This document shows positions 13,890 through 22,219 of a DNA stretch of 33,865 nucleotides, in pieces. The notes under the pieces were generated by a model. The model worked only from the letters and a program-made list of their open reading frames with translations. It made no database searches and was not told the DNA's origin. This DNA is from Poronia punctata. Taxonomy: Eukaryota > Ascomycota > Sordariomycetes > Xylariales > Xylariaceae. Position 1 is the first letter of the stretch; each line of letters begins with the position of its first letter. The stretch is taken from NCBI GenBank assembly GCA_022579005.1, contig MU401777.1, positions 1-33,865 of the forward strand, read 5' to 3'. Position numbers and translations under genes: made by a program.

Positions 13890-14239
13890 AATATAATTTA
13901 TTAGCTTAGCTAGCGCCTTATATATAAAAGCTTAAAAAGTTATAAAAATATTAGTTAATTTAAAAAGTATAACTATATACTTAAAATACTTATATTTTAT
14001 TTAAAAAGCAGTTTTTTACTTATTACTATACTTAATTTAAATATAGTAATAAATATTATAAAAGTGTAATTTTTAAAAAATCTTTACTAACTTTAGCTTA
14101 TTTATTACTTTTAATATAAAAAGTAAAAATACTTATTTTTTATAATTACTTTATTTAAGCCTTTATAATTAATATAAAGCTTTATAGTTTTATTTATTTT
14201 TAAAATAAATAAAATAAAAGCTTTTATATTTACTTTTAA
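13890..14239 (-). pseudogene. Reverse transcriptase relic of Gypsy-1 copy B
   Basis: In reverse complement this segment aligns throughout with the copy C reverse transcriptase, including the stretches matching K-x-L-N-K, the first catalytic block, and A-Y-I-x-K-A-L-A near 13905-13930. Many codons are stops, mostly TAA and TAG as expected from CAA/CAG or TGG after RIP. A small LTR element is inserted at its N-terminal edge (14240). Non-functional. Confidence 0.65.
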
Positions 14240-14243
14240 GTAT
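14240..14243. repeat. Target site duplication, left (GTAT)
   Basis: GTAT here is repeated at 15066-15069, directly outside the small LTR element. The empty site is seen in Gypsy-1 copy A at 3016-3026, which reads AGTACTATATA: a single copy, with C where copy B has T. The duplication could be read as five bases (AGTAT) if the element ended one base earlier. Confidence 0.75.
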
Positions 14244-14348
14244 TGTTAGGTTAAGAGGGTAATTATAATATGTAGAAGTGTTAGAGCAAATACAATATCC
14301 TACTATAACAAACCCTCTAATATAGCCAGGTTTGCACCTTCCCCTACA
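14244..14348 (-). repeat. 105-bp LTR of candidate TRIM, left copy
   Basis: It begins TGTTAGGTTA and ends CCTTCCCCTACA. It is the same length as the right copy and differs at ten positions by my count, all transitions, with no gaps. That pattern is expected for RIP acting on two initially identical repeats. Confidence 0.8.
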
Positions 14349-14960
14349 CACGGCCAAACTCCCTTGCCCTACGTTACTAACAAGGCAAAACTAACACATA
14401 CAAACAAACTACTAGAATACCTTTAGATTTACTATAATAACGTTGTTTTTAATGTTTTTTCGACTGCCTTAAACATAACTACTTTATAAAGTTTCCTTTA
14501 CCTCCCTAGGTCTCTTTTTATCCTAGCTAGAAATACGTTAACGGGTAAAGGTTAGAGGAAAGTCTTATACTGGAATTCTTTGAAAATAATCAACTTAAAC
14601 CTTGTTTTCGACGTTGATCATGATGAATTTGAAAAATAAAAGGGAAGTATGTGTATGTAGGTTTTTCTTTTTTTTCTTCTCTACTTGAGCCCGCGGCGAG
14701 GAGGTATGGTTAGTGTAGGTAGGTCGGAATGTTGGCTTGTATTGCTTGTGTACTTTATGTATTCCTAAATATGTAGGTATGTTTTGTATGGCTAAAAGAA
14801 CAGCGAAAGCAAAGGGCACGGCGAGGCAACGGCTCTTAACCGGCAAATAGATTAGAATTACATCGTAGGTATAAATAATTGACCTTGTATTGTAATGTAT
14901 TAAGTACCGCGATAAGAAAACGCAAACAGGAATTAGACGAAGGCGGCAGCTCTCACCATA

Positions 14961-15065
14961 TGTTAGGTTAGGAAGGTAATTATAATATGTAGAAGTGTTA
15001 GAGCGAATATAGTATCTCACTGTAACAAACCCTCTAATATAGCCAGGTCTGCACCTTCCCCTATA
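14961..15065 (-). repeat. 105-bp LTR of candidate TRIM, right copy
   Basis: It begins TGTTAGGTTA and ends CCTTCCCCTATA, where the final CA of the left copy has become TA. The core TAATTATAATATGTAGAAG and AACAAACCCTCTAATATAGC are identical in both copies. Confidence 0.8.
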
Positions 15066-15069
15066 GTAT
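15066..15069. repeat. Target site duplication, right (GTAT)
   Basis: This is the partner of 14240-14243. The sequence following it (TATATATAGCTTATTT after the junction) resumes Gypsy-1 copy B exactly where copy A continues at 3021. Confidence 0.75.
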
Positions 15070-17214
15070 TATATATAGCTTATTTAAAAGTTTTTTTTTA
15101 AATACTTTTTAAGCACTTACTATTAAGCTTTTATAATAAAATAAATTAAACTAAATAATACTTATACTTTTTTTATTAAGTTTATTATATATTATGCTTT
15201 TTTTAGTACTAGTAACCTTTTTACTAATAACTTAAAATATATATATTAAAACGCTTTAAAGCACTTAAATAAATTAATTTTATTTTTAGTATTAAGCTTA
15301 TTATTACATTTAAAATAATAACTTTTTTTAAAACTAATACTTATACTTATTAAGTTAGCAACATATACTGCTTAATTGCTAACTATATTTTTAGTAAACT
15401 TTTTTTAAAAAAAAATTAATATTTATTATAAAACTATTAAATAAAAGCTATATTTAATAGTATACTTAACTAACTTATTTTTAGTTATAATATTAAAAGC
15501 TTTAATACTTTTTTTTTTTTTTTATATTATATAAAATATTTGCTTAAAAGTTTACTTAATTCTTTAAGCGTTAATTATTTAAAAACTAACTATATAAGCT
15601 GCTTAGTACTTTATTAGTTTTTTATTTAATTTTATTAATAAAAGTAGTAAAATATTTACTCTTTATAAGTACTTTTTTAAAACGTTTTTATATATAATAT
15701 TAACTTAAGCTTTTATATTTATATTTATAATAACTTTTTTAAACCTTTGCTTGCTATTTAAAAGAACTATAGCTATTGCTTAAAATAGCTTTATAGTATT
15801 AAACGCTTTATAAAACTTTGCTAAAGTAAATTAAATATATTATTTTATTTTAGCTTAGCTTTTAGCTTTTTATTTTTACAATTTAACTAAGCTATTTAAA
15901 TAGTTTTTTTTTTAACTTTGCCTAACTAGCAATTTAATGCTAACTATTTAATTTTTAAATAATATTTAGCTATATAGCTTTTTTTACTATAATAATAATA
16001 GTTTATGAAATTATTATTAATATATGCTAATTTATTTATTACTTAAATAAATTATTAATTTTTTAAAAATTATTTAAGCGTTTTTAGGTTATTTACTAAT
16101 TTTTTTACTTTAGCAAGTATTTAGTATATTTTTGCTTTTATAGCAATTTATGCTTTTTATTAGCATAGTACTAAGTACTTTATTATCTTTTAGCTTTATA
16201 ATATATTATTACTATATTTTTAAGTAATATACGCTGCTTTATTAAAACTTTTTTTAATTTTCTTTTAAAGCTTATATTAATAACTAAAAGCTAGTTAGCT
16301 ATTATTTTTTATTACTATAGCACCTTTAAGCTTTTATACTAATATTTGCTAATAAAAAAAAACTTTTTTAAGTTTTTATTTTTTTGCTGTTTTATTTTAT
16401 ATAGCTATTTTTAAAACGTTTGCTTAAATAGCTTTAAGTTAACGTTTTTTTATTAAATAAACTAAAAAAAAATTAAAAGTAGCTTTTTTTTTAAGTTATT
16501 ATAGTTTAGTATATTTTAATAAGTACGCTAATTTATTTAAATTTTAAACTTAGCTTATATTAAAGCTTAAATAATCTATATTAAATCTTTATAGCTAAGC
16601 TTTTAATAATTGCTTTTTTTATAGCTATAATCTAGTTTTTCATTTTTATAATAATAACTTTTTGTTTTAACTGCTTATAATTATATATAAAAGCTTTTAT
16701 ATTATTTTTATATTAAGTTTTTTATTGCTTAGCAAGTAGCTAAAGTAATTATATGTTTTAGTTTACTATATTAATAATTTAATTTAAAAAATTATTACCT
16801 TAGCTTTTTAAACTTTTATAAAAGCTTTTATAATAAAAGCTTTTATATAATAGCAGTTTAAAATAAAATAAAAATGTTTTTTTTAACCTTTTAACCTTTT
16901 TATAAGTTATTGCCTAGTAGCTAATTAATTACTTTAATAAGTAGCACTTTTTATTTTAAATATTTTAGCTTACTATTAAGTTTTTTACTTTTGTTTTTAT
17001 GTTTATTATAGCTTTTTTATTTTAGCTATTTATAAATTTAGCTTAACTATTAGCTAGCTTTTTAGTTTTTATTGCTTATTTTTAATATTAAGTTTATTAA
17101 GCTTGTTTATATTATTGCCGGTTATTTATTTAGTAGTTATAAACTATATTTAGGTTTTAGTTTAATTTTTTTTACTAAACATTATATTATGACTTAAAAA
17201 TATAAACAAAAAAG

Positions 17215-17451
17215 CATAAAACTTTTAGTAATAAAGTAGTTATAAAGTAATATTGCTAGCAATTTTAAAAACTAAGTATATTAAATAACTTTTATTTAGT
17301 TAGCTAAGTAAGTAATTAAACTAGCTAAAAGAAATTAAAAAAGTATAACTAGCAAAGCCTTAGCTATTAATTAGTATAGCTTTAGCCTATATATAGTTTA
17401 TACGCAAATAGCTTAGCAAGTAAATTCTTTAGCTAGGTGCTCTATTATATT
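17215..17451 (+). repeat. LTR-X copy 3 (about 237 bp)
   Basis: It is a full-length match to 9383-9622, from the start CATAAAACTTTTAGTAATAA to the end TAGGTGCTCTATTATATTA. Shared landmarks are GCAATTTTAAAAACTAAG and the AAAAAGTATAAC(C/T)AGC segment. It marks the end of recognisable Gypsy-1 copy B. The sequence to its right (17452 on) is not Gypsy-1 by eye. Confidence 0.65.
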
Positions 17452-18648
17452 AAACTTTAACTAATATCTTTTATTTTTATATTATATAAGTTTCTATTTT
17501 ACTATTAATTTGTAAAAAGCGTTTAAAAACCTTTTTAAAGTTATATTTAAAAATATAACTATATTAGTTAACATTTATTTTAAATTCTTTTAATTATAAT
17601 AATAACTTAAAAGGTTTTAAGCTATTCCTTTTACTTTTAAAATAAAGAAGCTTTATAAAAGCTTTAATAAGTATAGAAATATTATTATATATATTAATAG
17701 TTATTAAAATATATTATATATAACTAAAAACGTTTTAAAAAAGAAATAATATAAACAATATTAACTTACTTAATAAAAACTAATATTATTAGCTTAAAAA
17801 TATTATATAATTAAATATGGTTAGCTTTTAAACAAAGCAATTTTATATAAGCACTAGTTCTTTTTTAGTAAACTAAGCTTATAACTTTAATAAATCGTAT
17901 TAATTATATTTAATAAAGTTAAAAATAATAAAAGTGCTTAATATTTTAATACTTTAATTAATATAGCTAGTATATATATTAAATATATAAAATTAATTTC
18001 TATATATATAAGTAGTTTTTAAGTAAATATTGCTTAACTTTTATAATTAAAAAATATATATATTTATTTTAGTTATATTTATATTAAGCAGTTTAACCTT
18101 TGTTTTATATTTAATAACTATAAAGTAAAACATGCTTATTGCTTAAATAAGTAGTAATTAATATATACTTTATATATTTTACTTTTTTTATTATGTACTT
18201 TTCCTTTTATATTTCTTTTTAAAGTTACTTTTATTAAATAATTTAAAAGTGTTTTTATTTAATACTATATAAATAATATATAATATATATTTTTTATACT
18301 AAGTATATATATTTTTACTAGTTAATTCCTATATATAATTTTATTAATAATAAATTTAAGTTAATTATAATGTTATATATAAAGCATATAGTTAATTTTT
18401 TTAATTAATTTTCTAGATATATTATACTTTTAAAATAAGTATAGCTTATCTTTTTAATATTAAACTAAGCATTGCTTAATTTACTAATATATATTAAACG
18501 CTATATTATTTTATTTAAAATTATTTTATTATTTTTTATATAAACCTATTATATATTATAATAAAAAAAGTATAATTAGCTAAGTTATAGCTATTAGTTT
18601 ATATATAAATAAAAGGTTAAGTTAAGTAATTTTTAAAGCTAAAGCTTA
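17452..18648. other. RIP-degraded AT-rich DNA flanking the gene island
   Basis: No intact ORF or readable domain. A short stretch at about 18565-18600 (AAAAAAAGTATAATTAGCTA) resembles the middle of LTR-X. G+C rises gradually from about 18600 into the minisatellite, so the island has a graded left edge and not a sharp one. Confidence 0.55.
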
Positions 18649-18945
18649 AAGGGGTAAACTAAAAAGGTTATAGCTAAGCGGGTTAAAATCCAAGTTATAG
18701 CTATAAGAGCTCATTTCTAAAGCCATTACCAAGGGGGTTAAAATCCAAAGCCAAGGGCTAAGGGGGGTGACTAGAAAGGTCATGGCCCTGGGAGGTAGTT
18801 GGGAAGGTCATGGCCAAGGGGGTTGAAATCCAAAGCCATGGCTAAGGGGGGGTGAGTGGAAAAGTCATGGCCATAGGAGGTGACTGGAAGGGTTACCGTA
18901 TAGCCATGGGAGGTGAATAGGGGGGTAAAGGGGGGTCATGGCTAG
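18649..18945 (+). repeat. G-rich minisatellite, 28-bp unit, about ten degenerate copies
   Basis: Units of 27-33 bp follow one another. Clear ones start at 18676, 18703, 18731, 18760, 18788, 18816, 18844 and 18873, with a core like AAGGGGGGTGACTAGAAAGG followed by TCATGGCC. AAGGGGGTT(A/G)AAATCCAAAG recurs exactly 85 bp apart (18731 and 18816), giving a three-unit higher-order repeat. The leftmost units (18649-18702) have the same skeleton with G to A and C to T, for example GGTTATAGCT in place of GGTCATGGCT, so RIP reaches into the array and fades rightwards. Runs of five to seven G recur on the plus strand. Confidence 0.8.
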
Positions 18946-19286
18946 CCAATATCTAGACCCCGTGACCTCGTAAACTCGGGTTTGATTGCACCTCCGGGGC
19001 TCCTAGTTTTGCAAAGCAACAGGAAGACTTAAGTCTTAAGCAATATAGACTTAGCACAGTGCAATAGCAAGGTTAGGTGCCCTAATAGTAATCCGTAGGT
19101 GCCCTGTTAGGAATTTTTTTCTTTGTGTTTAAACTTACACCCCTACTAAGCTGGCACATCGCTCCATCTACCATTATCTCGACAGCCACTGCCCGTACAC
19201 TACCCTATTACTGACAACAACTTGATGTTCAGAACACCACAAGATTGAAATCAACACACCACTTCCAGATATAGTCCAATTTGCCC
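18946..19286. other. Non-coding island DNA downstream of the secreted-protein gene
   Basis: Normal-composition sequence with no convincing ORF; it holds the 3' flank of the minus-strand gene. TAGGTGCCCT occurs twice, at 19074-19083 and 19096-19105. The segment GCAATAGCAAGGTTAGGTGC at 19061-19080 recalls the right end of LTR-X. No AATAAA polyadenylation signal was seen just downstream of the stop codon, which is not unusual in filamentous fungi. Confidence 0.5.
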
Positions 19287-19856
19287 TTAGGAGGAACCTT
19301 GATTCTCTGTTTCTGCCGCTTTCTCCCCTGACCATACGGAACCACCACACCCTGCTGGACATATTTGGATAATATGTTCGTGATTCACCCACCACTTTGT
19401 AGGCACAACATAATAACCCTTATCCCATTCCTGGCTCCAAACCTTCCCACTGGTATTTGGGCCGCATTTCTCGGCAAGAATGCGCTCCACGTCGTCTAGC
19501 TCCTCTCGCGGTACTTTGTCCGGGTGGAAGTACTTGCAGTTGCAGATATACCACGTCACGCCTTTGTCGTTTTTCGGATATCGCTCGGCGTGCCATGAAT
19601 TTGAGTGGACATGGTGCCCCTTTTCTGAGAAGCGGATCATCTTTTCCTTTGCCCCCTTGAAATACTCGGCCGATAGGTGGTGTCCCATACAATGTGATTC
19701 GGACACCGGTATCACACCGTTGACACGGATGTTTGTGGTTGCGTTGGACGTTTCAATGTTTTGCAATGAGGTAGTAGCAGTGGCCCCCCCAGGGGGCATC
19801 GCCAGTACAAGGCCAAGCAAGGCAACAAGGGAGAAAAGGGAGAGCAAATGCACCAT
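19287..19856 (-). CDS. Small secreted cysteine- and histidine-rich protein (candidate effector)
   Basis: A 189-residue, intronless ORF. The chosen ATG (19856) has a favourable context (A at -3, G at +4) and begins a textbook signal peptide: hydrophobic residues 4-19, likely cleaved after the V-L-A at 17-19. The frame is open 45 codons further upstream, but that leader is basic and polar and would bury the signal peptide, so it is read as 5' untranslated. The mature protein has six cysteines (56, 105, 107, 131, 166, 170), enough for three disulfides. N-glycosylation sequons lie at N38 and N134. Histidines cluster at 55-60 and 81-89. The central Y-I-C-N-C ... E-E-L ... C-G ... W-D-K-G-Y layout recalls a broad class of fungal small secreted proteins, but I recognise no named family. 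Its composition is normal and it shows no RIP-type stops. It stands alone in a transposon-rich block, as many plant- or insect-interaction effectors do; that function is inferred, not shown. Confidence 0.85.
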   Translation of the reverse strand: MVHLLSLFSLVALLGLVLAMPPGGATATTSLQNIETSNATTNIRVNGVIPVSESHCMGHHLSAEYFKGAKEKMIRFSEKGHHVHSNSWHAERYPKNDKGVTWYICNCKYFHPDKVPREELDDVERILAEKCGPNTSGKVWSQEWDKGYYVVPTKWWVNHEHIIQICPAGCGGSVWSGEKAAETENQGSS

Positions 19857-19859
19857 CCT

Positions 19860-19985
19860 GAAAGGGACTTGGAGTAGGTAGGTTGAAGAGTATGGGATCT
19901 GGTTTTGGCTTGGCTTGTGCTTTTTGCTTCTTGTGATAGAAGCAACTTGGAACCTTTTTGTAGTAATGATGAAAGAAGAAGAAGC
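19860..19985 (-). promoter_or_regulatory. Pyrimidine-rich 5' leader of the secreted-protein gene
   Basis: On the minus strand, TTCTTCTTCTTTCATC (about 19968-19983) lies between the TATA box and the start codon, as is common near transcription starts in filamentous fungi. The leader ends TTTCAG one base before the ATG. GGTAAG at about 20004-20009 could act as a splice donor, so a 5'-UTR intron is possible. However, that donor would sit almost on the TATA box, which argues against it. Confidence 0.45.
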
Positions 19986-20008
19986 CAACATAGAAAGAGT
20001 TGCTTACC

Positions 20009-20017
20009 TATATATAC
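20009..20017 (-). promoter_or_regulatory. TATA box of the secreted-protein gene
   Basis: The plus-strand TATATATAC reads GTATATATA on the coding strand, about 155 nt upstream of the start codon. It is embedded in otherwise GC-balanced DNA, so it is less likely to be background than a similar string in the AT-rich flanks. It would place transcription start near 19980, giving a leader of about 120 nt. Confidence 0.5.
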
Positions 20018-20056
20018 TATGCGCGGTTTCAAGGCTAAACGATTGCATGTTTGTAC

Positions 20057-20114
20057 TGCGTCACGCATACGTCCATCTTGTATCGGTACCGACTTCGTAA
20101 ATTTTGTGCGTCAC
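20057..20114. promoter_or_regulatory. Paired TGCGTCAC sites, 50 bp apart
   Basis: TGCGTCAC occurs at 20057-20064 and again at 20107-20114, about 200-260 bp upstream of the start codon. TGCGTCA/TGACGCA is close to the CRE/ATF-type site bound by fungal bZIP regulators. The identical octamer twice at a fixed spacing is suggestive; binding is inference. Confidence 0.4.
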
Positions 20115-20124
20115 TTATATTTAT

Positions 20125-20157
20125 CGGTCCGGGGGTCATCGGCTCTCACGGAGTCCG
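20125..20157. promoter_or_regulatory. Inverted CGG triplets (possible Zn2Cys6 sites)
   Basis: CGG-T-CCG lies at 20125-20131 and CGG-AGT-CCG at 20149-20157; a further CGG-TT-CCG lies at 20370-20377. Inverted CGG triplets are the usual targets of fungal Zn2Cys6 factors, with spacing setting specificity. They sit upstream of the paired TGCGTCAC sites. No particular regulator can be named. Confidence 0.35.
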
Positions 20158-20261
20158 ATATGGGGATTGTCCAGAAGACAGCCACGTTTCATATACGGTG
20201 CTGGCACAATTATGACACTTAAGGCATAATCTAGAGAGGGCAACATCGACAGTAAAGAGAG

Positions 20262-20271
20262 CCGGATCCGG
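20262..20271. repeat. Short perfect palindrome CCGGATCCGG
   Basis: A ten-base perfect palindrome in the upstream part of the gene island. Function unknown; it could be chance. Confidence 0.35.
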
Positions 20272-20290
20272 GATACCTATGTTAACCTAC

Positions 20291-20310
20291 TATACTAGGT
20301 ACCTAGTATA
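20291..20310. repeat. Perfect 20-bp palindrome
   Basis: The half-site TATACTAGGT is followed directly by its reverse complement, with no spacer. It lies about 430 bp upstream of the start codon, near the right edge of the island. It may be an operator-like site or a cruciform-prone sequence. No second copy was seen in the window. Confidence 0.5.
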
Positions 20311-20459
20311 TAGCTAGGAACATGTGTACGTGTATAAGAAGTTAGTAACTATGAGCTCTAGAAGTGTCACGGTTCCGGTCTTGGCAAGCCTAGCAACGTG
20401 TATAGACCAGGCCTAGCACTTATAGTCAGCCGGAAAAGTGAGGTCTAATACGACTATTT

Positions 20460-22219
20460 ATATTAAAAGTTACTTAGTTTATAGCTTAATAACTTAGTCT
20501 TTGCCTACTTAAAAATATATATAAAAATATTATTATATAATTTTTATTAAAGTGTTTTATATATAAAAATTATAAAGCTTAGTAATAAGTATAGTAAAAG
20601 TTTTATAAATAAAAAAGATTATTAAAATAAAATTTTTAGTTTTTTAGTTTTTAACTTTAATTTATAAGCTAATTAAAAATAAAAAAGTTAAAACAATATT
20701 TAAACTTAAATTTAAATGCTTTTTAAAAGTAATATAGTTTATAGCTTTTATTTTTATTAATAAATAAAGTTTTAAATATATTACTTTTAATAAAATATAA
20801 TAATAATATATTAAAGCGTTATTTAAGCTTATTAATATAAATAAAGTTAAAGCAATATTTATATAAAGTTTATTAAAGTATTAATAAAGCAAAGAATATT
20901 TTTTATATATTACTTTATATAAATATATAGTTTTATAGCTATAATAGCTAGTAAATAAAGTTGCTAATATAAAGACTAATATACCTTTATATTTAAAATT
21001 AAGTTTAACTATAAAAAACAAAAATGAAAATATATAGTTAAGTATTATATACACTTAATATATATTTCCTTATTTTAGTTATTTACTATAGCTTTTATTA
21101 TAGCTATACTTTTATTTATAACTTTTATTTTAAGGATTTTTTATTACTTAAATTTTTAATAAAAAGGGGGTAAATAAGTGTTTAGCAATTATAGCGCATT
21201 AAGTTCTTTTTAGCTTTTAGTTTAGCCTTTTTTTTATTATAATCCTTTTTTTATAAAAAAGCAAACTTTTTTTAAGTTATAGCCTAGTTTTATTATAAGT
21301 AGCCTTATTAAAAACTAAATATTTATATCTAGCAAATATTTATTTTCTTATTATACTTTTTAAGTTTTAATAGCGTTATTTTATTTAGTTATTTTTATAT
21401 ATAAGTATTTTTTTATTATTATTATAGTTTTAAATAAAAGTTTTGTTTATAGTAGCATATAAATGTTTTAAAAGTTATTTTAGCAATTTTTGCGTTTTTA
21501 AATATATTTTATAATATTAATATTATTTTAAAAAGAGCGTATTTTAAAATAAAAGCAAAGTATTAAGTATTATTTAAATTTTAATCTTTTTATAATACTT
21601 AGCAATATAGTTTATTTACTATATTTAATTTAAAAGCTTAAGACATTTTTAATTTTTAATTTTTAATTTTTAATTTTTAATTTTTAATTTTTAATTTTTA
21701 ATTTTTAATTTTTAATTTTTAATTTTTAATTTTTAATTTTTAATAGTAGGTTTAAATAGTGCTTAGCTAGGCAAAAGATTGTTAAAGTACTTATATAGTT
21801 AGTTAATATAAAACTAGTTTTTGTTTTACTAACTAATAAAAACATTTAAATAATAAGTGTTTTTAAATTAAGCTTTAAAGATTTAATAGTGCTAGCAAGT
21901 TAATATAAAATTTAATTTATTACTAAGTTAGTTTATTTACGTTTTTTTATTAATATATATTAAATTATTTACTTTAAAATTAGGCTTTTATTAGTGCTTA
22001 TTAGCTTATATAGTTATTTATTTAAAGCTTTTATTACTTTTTTTTATATAATAGCAATATATATATAAATTTTAAAACTAAAACTTTAAGCCTTTTACTA
22101 TACTAGTTATTTAGTAAATATTAAGTTAACTAGGTTTTTAGTTTTATAGTTTTAGTTAAAGCTTATTTTTACTAGCGTTTTAGTAATTATTTTTTTAAAA
22201 ATAATAACCTTTTTAATAA
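20460..22219. other. RIP-degraded AT-rich DNA right of the gene island
   Basis: Composition collapses to AT-rich within about 20-30 bp after the GTGAGGTCTAATACG stretch near 20440-20455, a much sharper boundary than on the left. There is no intact ORF or readable domain. It contains the 7-bp satellite at 21646-21744. It could be the gag-side part of Gypsy-1 copy C, but I found no clear match to copy B upstream of about 22220. Confidence 0.5.
21646..21744. repeat. Heptanucleotide satellite (TTTTTAA)n, about 14 copies
   Basis: About 99 bp of essentially perfect tandem TTTTTAA. It is far more regular than the surrounding AT-rich sequence, so it is a genuine microsatellite rather than a compositional accident. 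It is not a standard TTAGGG telomere repeat and has no interspersed G. Confidence 0.85.

Larger units (their letters stand above)
14244..15065 (-). mobile_element. Candidate TRIM: 822-bp LTR element without coding capacity
   Basis: Two 105-bp direct repeats bound a 612-bp interior of near-normal base composition inside RIP-degraded Gypsy-1 copy B. The ends are TG and CA (CA is read as TA at the right end), with a GTAT target duplication and an empty site in copy A. No pol domain is visible. One 141-codon ORF on the minus strand (14595-15020) starts inside an LTR, is low complexity (lysine run, Tyr/Ile-rich) and is probably not a gene. Minus-strand orientation is suggested by TGGTGAGAGC two bases inside the right-hand LTR, a candidate primer-binding site. 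It is also suggested by purine-rich GGGCAAGGGAG just inside the other LTR, a candidate polypurine tract. Transposition would need enzymes from an autonomous relative. Confidence 0.75.
11925..17214 (-). mobile_element. Gypsy-1 copy B, RIP-degraded Ty3/gypsy element
   Basis: This is the longest Gypsy-1 copy. On the minus strand it runs from a lysine-rich gag-like region (about 17200-16760), through the segment shared with copies A and C, then reverse transcriptase (about 14239-13890), then sequence collinear with copy C 31770-33655. Examples of the last are the block at 12370-12660 against 32930-33190 and GTAGCGTTAAGC near 12061 against about 33510. It is interrupted by the small LTR element at 14244-15065. 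Boundaries are soft: the right end is LTR-X at 17215 and the left end is simply where comparison to C stops. No frame is open. Confidence 0.7.

Noticed and set aside
14595..15020. 141-codon ORF on the minus strand in the candidate TRIM
   Set aside because: It starts inside an LTR, crosses into the interior, and is low complexity with a lysine run. It has no recognisable domain, so it is more likely a chance open frame.
18955..19015. Possible tRNA or tRNA-derived element (B-box-like GGGTTTGATTGC)
   Set aside because: No pairing T-arm or acceptor stem could be folded around it, and no A box or anticodon arm was found.
19174..20222. Other open frames overlapping the secreted-protein gene on both strands
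   Set aside because: They are shadows of the 189-residue gene or of its flanks. None has a signal peptide, domain or better start context.
21646..21744. Telomere or subtelomere repeat
   Set aside because: The unit is TTTTTAA with no G tract, and it is internal. Nothing else indicates a chromosome end.
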